A stretch of DNA of 64,000 nucleotides from Symsagittifera roscoffensis. Taxonomy: Eukaryota; Xenacoelomorpha; Acoela; Convolutidae. Positions 1 through 10,338 of this stretch are shown here, piece by piece (position 1 is the first letter of the stretch; every line of letters begins with the position of its first letter). Under the pieces are notes generated by a model, which saw only the letters and a list, made by a program, of their open reading frames with translations, made no database searches and was not told where the DNA came from. Made by a program: the position numbers and the translations under genes. The stretch covers positions 4,560,580 through 4,624,579 of the forward strand of contig NC_087063.1 in assembly GCF_963678635.1 (NCBI RefSeq), given 5' to 3'.

Positions 1-2054
1 CTATCAGATAATTTTTCAATCAATTCAATCATTGAATTCAAGTCCAACAGAAACTGATTTAAAACCAATTATTGGTGTAGTGTTTTAAAACAAAACTAGT
101 TTTTCACCCCTTTTGCATTTTCAAGTTTATGATATACTTTTTTTGTTCAAAAATATTCAGTTTTCAAATTTTTTGTGCTCAAAAAAATCTCCTACAGTGT
201 ATAAAAGGTTCAACAGTCAATTGAGTAGAGTTGTTCACCTCAAATCAATAGTTTCAAGCTAGTTTTCTTAAAATCGTTTCCATTTAATTTAGGTATTTAT
301 TTAGAAAGCCCATTTTTAAATAATAATTAATCAAAATATTTAAAATTACAAATCAAATATAAACATTTAGAACAAAACTTGAATAAAATCTATATAAAAA
401 TAATAACTATACAAGGGATGACTGAAAATCAAACTGACTCAATTTAAATGGATCCCAAAGCAATTCGAATCGTTGCGAAATGCCCCAAAAACAAAGCTAT
501 GTAAAACAAAAATGTATGAGCTTAAGTCGATTCGGAATCACTTGAATTAACTTTATGAACTTCGAACAAGACTAATCATCTTAATTTGATCACTTGTTAA
601 AACTATAACCGATCTATATCCATTTTTCTCAATGCGACTCGCGCTGTCTTGTGAATTGTTTATTTCTTATACAATGTTTGTTTCACCCACAAAAAAATGC
701 GGACACAATTTGTGTTTGGCTTGAAAATTTTTGTTCCCCCGCAAAAGAAATGAGCCAAATTTAGGGTTGAATATTTGATCTGGTTGAAACCAGGCAGTCA
801 AAATTAGATTGAATTTTCAAAACTACCCAAATGTTTTATCAGTGTCCAAAAAAAACCTTTGTGAGTTTTTGCTTTTTTAGAAAATTTCAAAAGTTTTTTT
901 CATTTCTAATTTGCTAGTTTTTTTTACTTTTTAACAAATTACATTCTTCAGCAAGTCTTAATCACTTGATCGCAGTTCATCTGACAATTTCTGTTTATAG
1001 CAAATAACCTTTAAAAAACGATTTTTATTGGAAAAAGTTATTTACAGTATTTTCTGTTGCAAACCTTCATTTGAAGCGTGTATTACAGTAATGTTTATTA
1101 AAATTCATTAGAAAAACATCTCACTATCTTCGCCTGAAATTTCGTATCATTATTCTTCCAACAAGACAGTTACAGCAAGTCTTAATAAAAAGATATTGTA
1201 GGGTATCGAAGTTTTGCGGAGGGGTATGGGAATTCAAATGCCAATGTTTGAGTCATTGAAGCGCAGAGAAAAGAATCCATGGTTCATAATGGTTACTGAA
1301 TTTGTGAGACCTAAGCCAATTAATGCCAAAAAAGGTTAACGAATTTTTTTGTGCCTCTTGCACTGCAACTTGCAAGTATTTTTGGCTTAGTTTACATAGT
1401 TAATACTTTCGTAATGTTGATAATCCGTAATGGCGCCAGCAATTGAATTCCAGAATAATGAAAAAACCTTGACTGCGAAAATAGTGATGCACAGCAAAAA
1501 ATTTTGAAACCAAATAATTTTTTGCAAATTGATGGCCAAGTAATTTGAAATTTAATTATGTCGTCGTTTCGTTTGTAATGTTGTAGCTTAATGCATTGTT
1601 TGTTTTTGGTGTTATTATAAAAAAAAAGTGTATGGTCACCCTCATCTGATAAAACTACTTGTACATAACGAATTGAAAAGAAAAGGATAGAAAATGGTTA
1701 TTGTTCCGAATATTGAATAAAACAACAAAATTTTTATACAGAAATTTTTTTGATTTTTCAACTAATTGTTGATGTTTTTTTTTCTTCAAAAGTTTGGTAC
1801 GAATAAAGCGCAATATGGCAAAAACATCATAAGGACCTTATTTTGACAAAAATTTCTTCGCCGTAGTCAAACGTTTTAAAAGAAATGTAAGGAGATATAT
1901 TCATTCAATTTGAAACAAGTTTATTATGGAAAAAACCCGTGATTTTGCTGATTATATCATGGAATTCCAGATTTTGTAGAGATATATAAATCGCTATAAA
2001 TTTCTGTGATCCCATTTTATTTTTTAAAGTTCTAGTTTATTTTTTTTGTTCTAG
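1..2054. other. non-coding, probable intron of the protease gene
   Basis: AT-rich sequence with many poly-T and poly-A runs and no frame I can support. It ends in a pyrimidine-rich tract and TAG that acts as the splice acceptor for the protease exon at 2055. I searched it by eye for the missing upstream protease exon, which should carry the catalytic Cys in a CGSCWAF-like context, and did not find it. Confidence 0.5.
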
Positions 2055-2584
2055 AAACGCTTTTGTCTCTAAGCGAACAACAACTTGTATCATGTGACAC
2101 GGAGTTAAGCAACAATGGATGCAACGGTGGCTGGCCGTTTCTAGCAACTGTTTTTCTTTATCATAATCAAGCTGTTCTGGAGTCAAACTACCCGTATGTT
2201 TCGGGTAACGGAACTGTTCCTGAATGCCACCATATTTCTGAAAGAGTTCCAGTGGACATTAGTGGCGCCGGTTTTGTGTGGATGGATGAGGAGAATTTGA
2301 AGAACGCTCTTCTAACATATGGGCCAATTAGCATAGGTATCGATGCAACTGCAGAGTTTGTGGACTACTCAGCAAGCGATGGTGTTTTCTTTGACACTAC
2401 TTGTAAGGAAGTTGGCGCCAACCACGCGGTACTTCTTGTCGGCTACGGAACACTGGAAGGCCAGGACTACTGGCTGGTTAAAAACAGCTGGGGGGAAGAT
2501 TGGGGATTGGACGGCTACATTTTGATGGCCCGAAACAATAACAACATGTGCGGAGTTGCAACGGCTGCTCTCTATATATACTGA
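2055..2584 (+). CDS. papain-like (C1A) cysteine protease, last exon only
   Basis: The C-terminal ~176 residues of a cathepsin L/papain-type endopeptidase, a secreted or lysosomal enzyme. The exon opens after a T-rich tract ending CTAG with two bases of a split codon, then reads LLSLSEQQLVSCD, the usual papain-fold helix region. It continues through GCNGGWPF, the catalytic His in NHAVLLVGYG and the catalytic Asn in WLVKNSWGEDWG, and ends MCGVATAALYIY and a TGA stop. The signal peptide, inhibitory propeptide and active-site Cys belong to upstream exons not in the window; family members are usually about 330 residues. No break is visible inside the exon, and a poly(A) signal follows 21 bases after the stop. 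Family assignment is firm. The exact cathepsin subtype is not, and I cannot show that the gene is intact upstream. Confidence 0.9.
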
Positions 2585-2605
2585 TTCGATCATGAAAAAT
2601 AGCCG

Positions 2606-2611
2606 AATAAA
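2606..2611 (+). promoter_or_regulatory. poly(A) signal of the protease gene
   Basis: AATAAA starting 21 bases after the TGA stop, a normal distance for a short 3' UTR. Confidence 0.7.
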
Positions 2612-3139
2612 CTCTAATGATTTCTATCGTGAACAAAACTGAACAAATCAAACTTGAATATTTAAACAATAATGCATATTTTAATTTCATTCATAGAATG
2701 TATGCACTTATGTAAAAAAGCGCATAATTTTCTTGAAATATGATTTATATACATAATTTTTTAATAATTTAACAAAATCAACATCTTTTGTGACTCCGAT
2801 CGGAAGGTGTCTTTGAAGCAACTTAATTTATCGAAAAGAAATGATATTGTCAGCCTACAGTGACAAAAATATTTTTGATTAGGTTTAAACTTGAAACCGG
2901 TTTTTGGTCAACAGATCAACAAATCATTAAAATCTGTGCATTTTAGTATTGAAATGGGTTTTAAATTGACTTGAATAATCAGTTTGGATAGCTTTTGGCA
3001 GCTACACAATTCAGTCCGAATCTCACCAAAATTTATCTAAATCCGCCCGAATACTGAAATAATTCCAACTATCTTTTAAAATGCGCCTCATAGACCTTTT
3101 TTAGTACTAGATAAATTTTATGTCATTTGGTACTTGACA

Positions 3140-3269
3140 TAGTGCGACGCCCCCTCACCTCTCAGGAGTTTGACCTCACTGACCAAGCAAGAGGGGTCCT
3201 CCCTTTGATACTATTTCAAAACATCACTTCTTAAATCATTGAAACTTACCCTAAAAATTTTTAGCACGC
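3140..3269. mobile_element. left part of a hAT-like MITE split by the LTR element
   Basis: The stretch with CCCCCTCACC, CTCAGG, GGGTCCTCCCTTTGATA and CCTAAAAATTTTTAG follows the same order as the complete MITE at 28881-29293. The remaining part of that order resumes at 27618, just beyond the LTR element. The outer left end is too degenerate to place exactly. Confidence 0.55.
3266..3269. repeat. target site duplication, left copy (ACGC)
   Basis: ACGC lies directly before the left LTR (TGAGTTATG...) and is repeated directly after the right LTR at 27618-27621. Four to six bases is the usual duplication for Ty3/gypsy-type integrases. Confidence 0.8.
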
Positions 3270-3679
3270 TGAGTTATGACCGATGTGGTTAACTCATAGA
3301 GTAATTTCGGATAGGGTACACCGTCTGCTCGTCACGCTATCTTATTTTCGGCCGGATAGATTCGTGCAAGTTCTTAGTCTAATACCGATCCTAATCTTAC
3401 TCTTATACTTACTAGTCTCAGGGTGTTTAACTAGTCTCTGCTAGGCTCAATAGATCTAGGGTATACTGGTTTATTGCGGCTACTGAAGTTCTCTTGGAGA
3501 GGCAACTAATTTCTAAGTTAAATTCAAATCTCTCTGGTGCTGAAATTACAAGTAATTTCAGCACTTACAAATAAGTGGGTTGTTAGTTAGATGGATTATG
3601 ATTGGTTAATATTAAATATTTTACAGTGGTAAAACATTTAATTTATCCAATTATAAAATGTAGTTTAGATCAGGTTCCA
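3270..3679 (-). repeat. 3' LTR (left copy)
   Basis: A 410-bp direct repeat that matches 27208-27617 at all but 6 positions by my manual comparison (about 98.5%). On the coding strand it runs from TGGAACCTGATC to GGTCATAACTCA. Confidence 0.95.
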
Positions 3680-3690
3680 CCCATCCGGGT
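3680..3690 (-). promoter_or_regulatory. candidate polypurine tract
   Basis: Read on the - strand, CCCGGATGGG lies directly upstream of the 3' LTR, where the plus-strand primer of LTR elements sits. It is short and interrupted by pyrimidines, so it is a weak tract and identified mainly by position. Confidence 0.35.
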
Positions 3691-5193
3691 TTTACAGAGT
3701 TTTTTAGAATTATCTTTCTGCAATTCAAAGGATGGATGATGAACGTTGGTATTTGGCGAACATCTTATTCTTGTCCGGTTCCTCTTGTTAAGTAAGTTCC
3801 AGGACGCTGGAGTTAGGGACATACAATCGTTGCGTCGTCTTGTGACAACGACTGTGATCCCCAATGAAATCAATCTGATTTCAAAATGATTTGCTATGAC
3901 GGGTTTTTCTGTATTCTGTAGAGAACTTGTTTTCTGTTCAACCTCGTCTGGGAATGGCGTGGAGATCGTGTGTGGAAGGGATGCCTCGTGACTCGGATCT
4001 GTTCGTATACTTGAACATCGAGGTGGTCATTGGTCTAGTTCAATGAAGTCCTTTTCTGCGAAGTCAAGTCGTACTCTAAATCCTTTGAGTTGTGATTGTG
4101 GACGGCATATCGGTTGAGATTAGCCATTCTTTGTTCGAGTGTGATGAGATCGTCTAGTCTTTGGATGTTCGTCTTTGTTGTTGTGTGTTGATCTATATAC
4201 TACAAAGTATGATTTACATTTTATAAAATCATATTAGTTTGGTTTATTAATCATGAATTTAGTTAGTTGTTTTCACAAAAGCCTTTTGTTTTAGTTCGGA
4301 TATTTTGAAGAGTTACTCACCCTTGAGTACCTCTTATTAAAAATAGAAGTGTGGTCACAAAGCGTGGATGTAGCGCGGTGGGTTAGGCCGGCTATAGAGC
4401 ATGCTCAGGACGTCCTCTCTGGTGGGTTAGGCCAGGAGTGGGAGTATGATTTCGGGCTGTTTCTTTGAGAGGTCCTGTTATGTGATAACGTTTTATGTTG
4501 GGTTTATGTTAGTCTTTCTTATGTTACTTTCGTTGTGTCCTTTTTTCGAAAATCAAATTGTTTTTGGTATGGGTTTGTCTTGCGACTTTTTTGTGTTTTA
4601 TTATTTCTTTCTTAGACTTTATAATAGTCTTCAAAAGAATAAATTATCCAGTTTTAAACTGGGTTAATCCGGTTTGGGTACCGTTGGTTTTCTTTTCTTA
4701 GTCAAGCTGTTATTTTATGATTTGTGGTGTTTAGTAAGCTGCGTTGGTTAGTTTGGTTTAGTATATAATTCCTTTCCAACCGGGTTAAAGGAAAGTTTGA
4801 AACTTGTTATCGTGTGTTAGAGTTGTTGAGTGTGAAAACTTGAAATTTAAAATCATTATTTAAACAATTCTTCGTGGGCGAGCTGTGCGAGTTTTGATAG
4901 AATTCCTGTGCGATTGAATGAAAATATCAAAAGGTTAGTACTGCATTTTCATTTTATTAATTTATTACATAGAATTTTAATTTTACTGCATTTGGGGGAA
5001 ATTTTAAGTTATAAATTTTCATCGTATTGAATTTTACTTCTTCATGGGGAAATAATTTATAGATTAATTTACTACATTTGGTATGAATTTTATTACATTA
5101 ATTAGTGCAAGATATTAATAAATTTTAGAAGAATTTTAACAAGTTTGTATTTTTATTTTTCTTTTCTGTTTTGTAGATGATCATGGTGTGAAG
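3680..5193 (-). other. 3' untranslated region of the LTR element
   Basis: No supportable - strand frame. It holds two near-copies of GGTGGGTTAGGCC about 45 bases apart (around 4377 and 4421, read on +) and an AT-rich stretch at 4940-5160. It also holds a TACTAAC box (4934-4940) upstream of a CAG splice acceptor (exon from 4905, - strand). The short open frame on the + strand at 4446-4667 is antisense and not supported. Confidence 0.5.
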
Positions 5194-5194
5194 A

Positions 5195-5279
5195 CTAGAA
5201 ATATAAATCAAACATTGATAGAAAATGGTTAGTACTAATTTTAAATTTATTAGTGAAGAGTATTTTAAATTATACTTAC
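5195..5279 (-). other. probable 85-bp intron just after the last ORF of the element
   Basis: On the - strand AAG|GTAAGT lies directly after the stop of the 5283-5594 frame. A perfect TACTAAC branch box lies at 5228-5234, followed by a T-rich tract and CTAG. All three signals fit a short GT-AG intron and suggest that the element's mRNA is spliced near its 3' end. Confidence 0.5.
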
Positions 5280-5282
5280 CTT

Positions 5283-5594
5283 TTAATCGTCTGGGAAAAA
5301 GCCGTGGAGGAAGATGTCTTGTATCATATCTGATGTTGTTAGTAATTTGGCTAGTATGCGAATGATGTTTTTAGTTTGGAGCAGTGGCCAAAGCAATTGA
5401 AGTTCTTTAATGATTTTTAGTTCTTCGGTGCCTACTGCAAACTCGTTTGGTGTGTTTTGAATGAGGTTATTTATTTTGTGGTTATATTTAGTATTGTGAA
5501 TGAATTCTAGTATTGGTATTTCTATAGGCTGGATAAGGAAGGGTCTGGATTCTTCTGCGTTAAAGGTCTTCGTGATGGGACAAAATATATACAT
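5283..5594 (-). CDS. unassigned ORF near the 3' end of the LTR element
   Basis: A 103-residue frame starting MYIFCPITKTFNAEE and ending in an acidic GFFPDD. It has no recognisable motif. It follows the 5600-6181 frame by only 5 bases, so the two may be one broken gene or two closely packed ones. A splice donor follows its stop immediately. Its position downstream of env is where retroviruses and env-bearing gypsy elements sometimes keep accessory genes, but no function can be read from the sequence. Confidence 0.45.
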   Translation of the reverse strand: MYIFCPITKTFNAEESRPFLIQPIEIPILEFIHNTKYNHKINNLIQNTPNEFAVGTEELKIIKELQLLWPLLQTKNIIRILAKLLTTSDMIQDIFLHGFFPDD

Positions 5595-5599
5595 TTGTG

Positions 5600-6181
5600 T
5601 TACTGGTTCATAATTGCGAAGGATGCCGTGGAGGTTAGTATCTTTGATGCAATAAGTGAAAGTAAGGAAAATGGTGATGTGTATTTTGAGTTAAGAAACT
5701 GAAAACGATGGTGTGGTTGTCTTGATGGGGTATGCAAATCAAAATGATTTTGTATGAAACGATAGTATGTATATGTGTGAGTTTGTTTAGTGCGTAACAT
5801 AATATCATGGGAGCAGTGCAAAACGCGTTCATGTGGTGCAAGGAAGTGAAAGGTTAGTGAAAATAACTGAAATTTTTCTGTGAAACTTTCGTACGCTTGA
5901 ATATCATTTAGTGCTTCAGAAATGATGTGATCATATTTTCTATCAAAAATATTAAGTGTGAATATATATGATGTTTTGATGAAGAATTTTTCTGTTAGTT
6001 GCGGGTTAGCGAAGCGATCTTCCTCTAAAAATTGGTCTTGATTAGTTCGGATGATATTATGATTGTAATATTCTATTCTAAATTCGTTAGCTCGGTGTGC
6101 AGTGAATGTTTTTTGTAATTTTTTATATGGTACATAAGTAAATTGTCTAGGTGTTAGTGTTGCGGTGAGTCTATATAACAT
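5600..6181 (-). CDS. unassigned ORF downstream of env
   Basis: An uninterrupted 193-residue frame, long for this AT-rich DNA and on the coding strand of the element. It is rich in Phe, Tyr, His and Thr, begins MLYRLTATLTPRQFTYVPYK and shows no transmembrane segment or catalytic motif that I recognise. The region between it and 6400 is also partly open in shifted frames, so the original protein may have been longer. It could be an accessory protein of the element or a second structural protein. I do not assign it. Confidence 0.5.
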   Translation of the reverse strand: MLYRLTATLTPRQFTYVPYKKLQKTFTAHRANEFRIEYYNHNIIRTNQDQFLEEDRFANPQLTEKFFIKTSYIFTLNIFDRKYDHIISEALNDIQAYESFTEKFQLFSLTFHFLAPHERVLHCSHDIMLRTKQTHTYTYYRFIQNHFDLHTPSRQPHHRFQFLNSKYTSPFSLLSLIASKILTSTASFAIMNQ

Positions 6182-6399
6182 ATTTTTGTTTTTCTATGTC
6201 GTCATGAGTATTAGATAGTGGTAGGCAAAGGGGGTTAGTAAATTGATAATAAGCTGTCCAATGAAGTGTGGGCATTAAAATATGTTCATCGACGAAACTT
6301 CGTGTGTCATTAGTGTCGTTAGGTGTATTTAATGTATATTGTGGAAATGAGGGTAAGGTGATTGCTAGAAAATCTTTCGTGTTGGTGTGTTGTGGGTGA

Positions 6400-6723
6400 T
6401 TAATATTTCGCAGGCTGTTCCTGGTTTGGTCGGGAATGGATGATTCGGGAATTTTCTTTGCGATAAGCTCGGTTAGTGCTACTAGGTGTTTCGGTGGATG
6501 TGAATGATTGTGCTAATGATGCAGTGTAAGCTGAGGAGGGTGTAGGAGTAGATGGGTTTGAGGATTCTATTGTGGATGAAAGTTGATGTATTGTGAGGGT
6601 GTTAGGGTGTATTAACTGTTGTTGTAGGGTAATAAAATTATCGAGTTCCTGGGAAATTTGGGGGATATCTGGAGAATTATTATATGATCGGTCTGAATGA
6701 AGTGGGGAATAGGTTGGGGTCAC
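6400..6723 (-). CDS. Pro/Ser/Thr-rich unassigned ORF downstream of env
   Basis: A 107-residue frame with many Pro, Ser, Thr and Gln residues, for example SSNPSTPTPSSAYTASLAQS, typical of a disordered or heavily glycosylated linker. It lies between the env frame and the 193-residue frame, and the flanking 6724-7150 is also Pro/Thr-coding in shifted frames. It is probably a fragment of a longer decayed protein. No domain is recognisable. Confidence 0.35.
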   Translation of the reverse strand: MTPTYSPLHSDRSYNNSPDIPQISQELDNFITLQQQLIHPNTLTIHQLSSTIESSNPSTPTPSSAYTASLAQSFTSTETPSSTNRAYRKENSRIIHSRPNQEQPAKY

Positions 6724-7157
6724 ATGCGAAGCATAAGAAGGAGTGGAAACGGATGGGAGTGAAATATTTGTCGGGATTGGTTGAAAAGTGGGTTTTGAAA
6801 AAACTGAGGAGTTGGTCTGAAAATTACTTGATGGAGATGGTTCGGAATCTGCAAATTCGTCAGGGGTTTCTATATTAGGGTTATTAATTTGTGAGATAGA
6901 GTATAAAACTGAAAAATCTGAGTTAGTATCCGAATTCGTGCTTGATGATATATTAATAATTGGAAAATCGGGTGGTGGGAAAGCAAAAAGTGGGTGGGAT
7001 TATTGGGATTGGAGTTTGGAGGTTCGCTGGGTGGGAATTTGAGCGGTGTAGGGATCCAAGTTGTCGGCTCATCGTGGGCTAAAAAAAAATGATTATTTTG
7101 AGACTGAAAAGTGGTGGTATGGGGTTGTTCTATAATTTGTTCGTATGTATTATCATC

Positions 7158-9690
7158 TTATGAATGGTGTGCCATTATGTGTTGGATGGGACTTTGTGTT
7201 GTATTTGGTCTAAAATTCGGGTTATTTGTTATTGCTAGGTTTCGAAAATTACGGGGAGCTAATGATAATGGATGATTTTGTAGTGAGGGTGGCAACTGTG
7301 GTGCGGTAGGTGTTACTTCTATATTATTATGTTCTTCGTCGTAAGTGTTCTGTCTTGTCGCTATTTTTGTGTTATATTCTTTTATTTGTGCGTCTAGAAG
7401 TATTTTGTTTATTGATGATGAAAAATTTCCAAAAAATCCTGCGAACAGTATGCGTGCTACACTTGCTTGTCTATTTAATTGTGTGTGTATAGCGCATGTG
7501 TTATAGATTCCTTTTAAGAGTGAGAAAAAAAATCCTATGAAGTTAAACATTGCGTATAAGATAGTTAATTTTTCTAAGATGTAAAAGGGCCATCCTAAAA
7601 AATCTAGAATTTCGTTTTTTAGGGTGACAAAACTGAAAATATTTATAGGTGAAATATCTTGTGGTCTGTATTTTTCACCGTTTAGATTATATAATCTTTA
7701 ATGTCTTTAAAATATCCGCTATAATCTTGTGTATAAATATCTGCAAATCCTGCGGTTTCCGCAAGTTTTCTTAAGTTTCGATCAATTGACTGTCTTTGTA
7801 TAGTGTCCATTTGTGTTAATATTTCTTGGAATTGTTGTGTTCTAATGTGTAGTTGGATATCTGATTTAGAATATATTCCAATTGATTGCAAATCAATATT
7901 TGGGTTACGAGCAATTGCTCTGATGCTTTCGGGTGAAAATTTTTTGAGCGATTGCCTTAACGTAGGGTATGGAGTAAGGAGATAGTATTTATCTTCATCA
8001 GGATTCAATTGTACTACATTGTGGCTAATTTCTGATCCACATGGGACTGCGGTATCCCAAAAATATGTTCGTCTTGAAATTGTGTCATCAAAATGTACTT
8101 TATTTTTATGGAATATAGGGATTCTTTTATAACAACGTTTATCTTCAAAAACATAGAGTGGTGATACTTTTTTGGTACAAGTATAAATTCATAAAATATT
8201 TCCTTCGTAGTCAAAAAAATTTGATCTGTTTCCTGACAATAAGTATCCTGCGTAGGGTTTTTTTAATACTGCTAGTGCGAGTGATTGTAGGATTTGTGTC
8301 CGTTCTAATTCGCACAATTGGTGAAGTGTTTCTAATTCGGAAAGTGAAATTTCTTGAAAAATTCGGCCAATTGTGTAGTCTAACTTCATATCTAAGTGAA
8401 TATCATAGTGGATTTTACCAAAATAGGTGTTATTCATTAATGATAGTTCTTGTAAACGTGTGCTTCTACTGTCATGTGGCTTTAGTTTTCCACCAGGTTG
8501 ACCTGTGTTTTTTTGAAAGTTAACTGGTATGTATGATGTTCCTTCGTATAAAAGGTGACCTGTGGCATAAGGGTCAAATTTTATTTTTCCAGTGATCATG
8601 TCGAAACCTTTTTCGTATTCAACTAGTATTTCAGAATATTGTGTTTTGTGAAGTGGGTTTCTGTATTTGCATGCAATTTCTGTTTCCTGATAGATTTGGA
8701 AACGTGTTAATTTATTTTCTATATTATGGATATTTCTAAAATCAGTACTTTGTTTTCGGGATGGATTTACTTGTTCGTACGGAATTGATTCTATAAAATA
8801 TTTTTCGTGAAATTTTATCATTCGAGCGTGTATTTTCGCTACTTGAAATGTTATAAATGTATCTTCGGGAAACCAAACAATTGTTGCTTGTGTCCATGTT
8901 GTAGGGTCACAATAACCTTGATCATTTTTGCAAGGTAATCTAATTCCTTGATAGATCATTGTGTTGTCTGATAAATCTCGTGTGAGTTGTACTTTTTCGA
9001 GTTGTATTTTCCAATCGAAAAACATTATTTCTTGATATCCTTTATTTTTTGTGTCTGCTTTGCAGTTTGAGGGGTCATTTATTCCAATGTGTGGTATCCA
9101 GTGTTTATCATGTACGTCATAAGTTCATCTTCCGTGTGCGCCGTTGTATGGGTATTTTTCATCTAGTTTTATATGTCCTTGATATCTTTCAAGTTCTGCT
9201 TGATGTACAGAGTCGGCAAAGACTTGAAAATTTAGAATTTTTTTTGTCCGTGTTTTTATTTCTTGTGAGATTTAGTCTGAGTAGTTCGTTTTTACAATCA
9301 TTGGTATTTAGATGTAGAAGTCGTTCAATAAAATTTTGGTAGAGTGATTCGTGATCAAGTCGGTGTTTATTTCCGTTTGAAACTTGTGAACAATGTACTT
9401 CCTTTTCGGAAAAGGTTGCTGTAAATTTATATCCTGCGACTGCTGTTGCTCGGGCTTTTGAATACAGTGTTGCTATTACATTTGTAGTTTCTATAGCTTG
9501 TGGTTCTGTTTCGCATTGTGATACTTGTTTTATAGCATATTTGTGTTGTGTTTTTTGTTCGTTTTCTTCACAATCGTAGTGTGTTACTAATAAATCCTGG
9601 GGTCCTGTGCGAGGAGAATGATTTGTGATCTGATCGGAAAATATTAGAAAAAAAAATGTGTTGAAATTTTAATATTTTTAGAATATACAT
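7158..9690 (-). pseudogene. envelope-type glycoprotein gene, complete extent but broken (unit A)
   Basis: A glycoprotein-like reading frame of about 840 codons, in at least five pieces. It begins at the Met of 9688-9690. Frame breaks lie near 9240, 9025-9045, 8190 and 7682, and the last piece ends at 7158. Seen in the pieces: an N-terminal hydrophobic leader, a Cys/Trp-bearing stretch GYCDPTTWTQATIVWF, a later Cys-rich module around 8010-8160, and near 7480-7560 a hydrophobic segment that fits a membrane anchor. Its place downstream of integrase and its leader-ectodomain-anchor plan are those of an env gene. The Cys/Trp pattern reminds me of glycoproteins of negative-strand RNA viruses (chuvirus or rhabdovirus type) rather than baculovirus F-type gypsy Env. 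That is an impression, not a search result. As it stands the gene cannot make a full protein. Confidence 0.6.
8189..9025 (-). CDS. longest intact piece of the env-like frame (278 aa)
   Basis: The central ectodomain of the env-like protein, uninterrupted for 278 residues. It contains several Cys residues, and upstream frame continuity with the 14632-15282 protein is clear from the duplicated sequence. Its end runs into a frameshift at about 8190, after which the protein-like sequence continues in another frame. It occurs only in unit A, because the tandem duplication boundary at about 9045 cuts off this part in unit B. Confidence 0.6.
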   Translation of the reverse strand: MFFDWKIQLEKVQLTRDLSDNTMIYQGIRLPCKNDQGYCDPTTWTQATIVWFPEDTFITFQVAKIHARMIKFHEKYFIESIPYEQVNPSRKQSTDFRNIHNIENKLTRFQIYQETEIACKYRNPLHKTQYSEILVEYEKGFDMITGKIKFDPYATGHLLYEGTSYIPVNFQKNTGQPGGKLKPHDSRSTRLQELSLMNNTYFGKIHYDIHLDMKLDYTIGRIFQEISLSELETLHQLCELERTQILQSLALAVLKKPYAGYLLSGNRSNFFDYEGNIL

Positions 9691-10124
9691 GTGTATGATA
9701 ATCCTGGGTATGGGTTATAAAATGTGATGTAACCAATTGTGTTTTTGGTATATCTGTCGTACTTATATATTACTTCAGTTGTTATAAATGGTGATGGTAG
9801 CGATTGAGCTGTTATATTGGGTGGGTTTAATGGGTAAGGATGTTGAACAAAATTACTTAACTTAATCGTGATTTCGAATTTTAATTGGAGACCATTTTGT
9901 TGGAGTATTTGGATGTTATGTTCACGAATGTCTTCGTGGATATCTTGTCTATAATGTAGTATTTTGAGTGCCCAACTGTGTAGTCGGTTACTTTCCTGAT
10001 GTTGTCCAAATAATGGTGGGGGTGCTGTGAATGTATTCCAATCTAATCTTAAAGGGATATTTGTTGATGATTGTTCTCGATATCTAGCGTCGAAGTTATT
10101 TGGAAAATTTAAAGGGAAAGGCAT
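9678..10124 (-). CDS. unassigned protein between pol and env, C-terminal frame (unit A)
   Basis: A 148-residue frame directly upstream of the env start. It contains a block preserved almost residue for residue in unit B (15404-15844): FPNNFDARYREQSSTNIPLR, then APPPLFGQHQE, then HYRQDIHEDIREHNIQILQQ. Preservation between two copies that otherwise differ by several percent suggests that it was a real protein. Upstream, the frames at 10339-10584, 10629-10856 and 10819-11010 run in the same direction and are probably earlier parts of the same gene. No family is recognisable. Confidence 0.5.
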   Translation of the reverse strand: MPFPLNFPNNFDARYREQSSTNIPLRLDWNTFTAPPPLFGQHQESNRLHSWALKILHYRQDIHEDIREHNIQILQQNGLQLKFEITIKLSNFVQHPYPLNPPNITAQSLPSPFITTEVIYKYDRYTKNTIGYITFYNPYPGLSYTCIF

Positions 10125-10338
10125 TGTTGAAATCTCGCTTAATGATGGTGTTGATGGTAGCGATAATGTTTCTGGTAGTGATGATGATGTTGTTGTATCC
10201 GTGGAAATATCTATTGGGTCGTTTACTAAGTTTGGTTCACCTTGTGTAAATGAGTGCGTTGTCCAATATGGTTGTCGTGCTATGAGATTGGGGGGTTAAA
10301 GGGATTTTCACGTATTTGTTCAGATGTTCGTGTTGAAC

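Noticed and set aside
4446-4667. 73-codon hydrophobic + strand frame
   Set aside because: Antisense to the element, in its 3' untranslated region, with only T-rich composition behind the hydrophobicity.
8158-8523. 121-codon + strand frame
   Set aside because: Antisense to the env-like frame, which has continuity with the duplicated unit and with flanking pieces.
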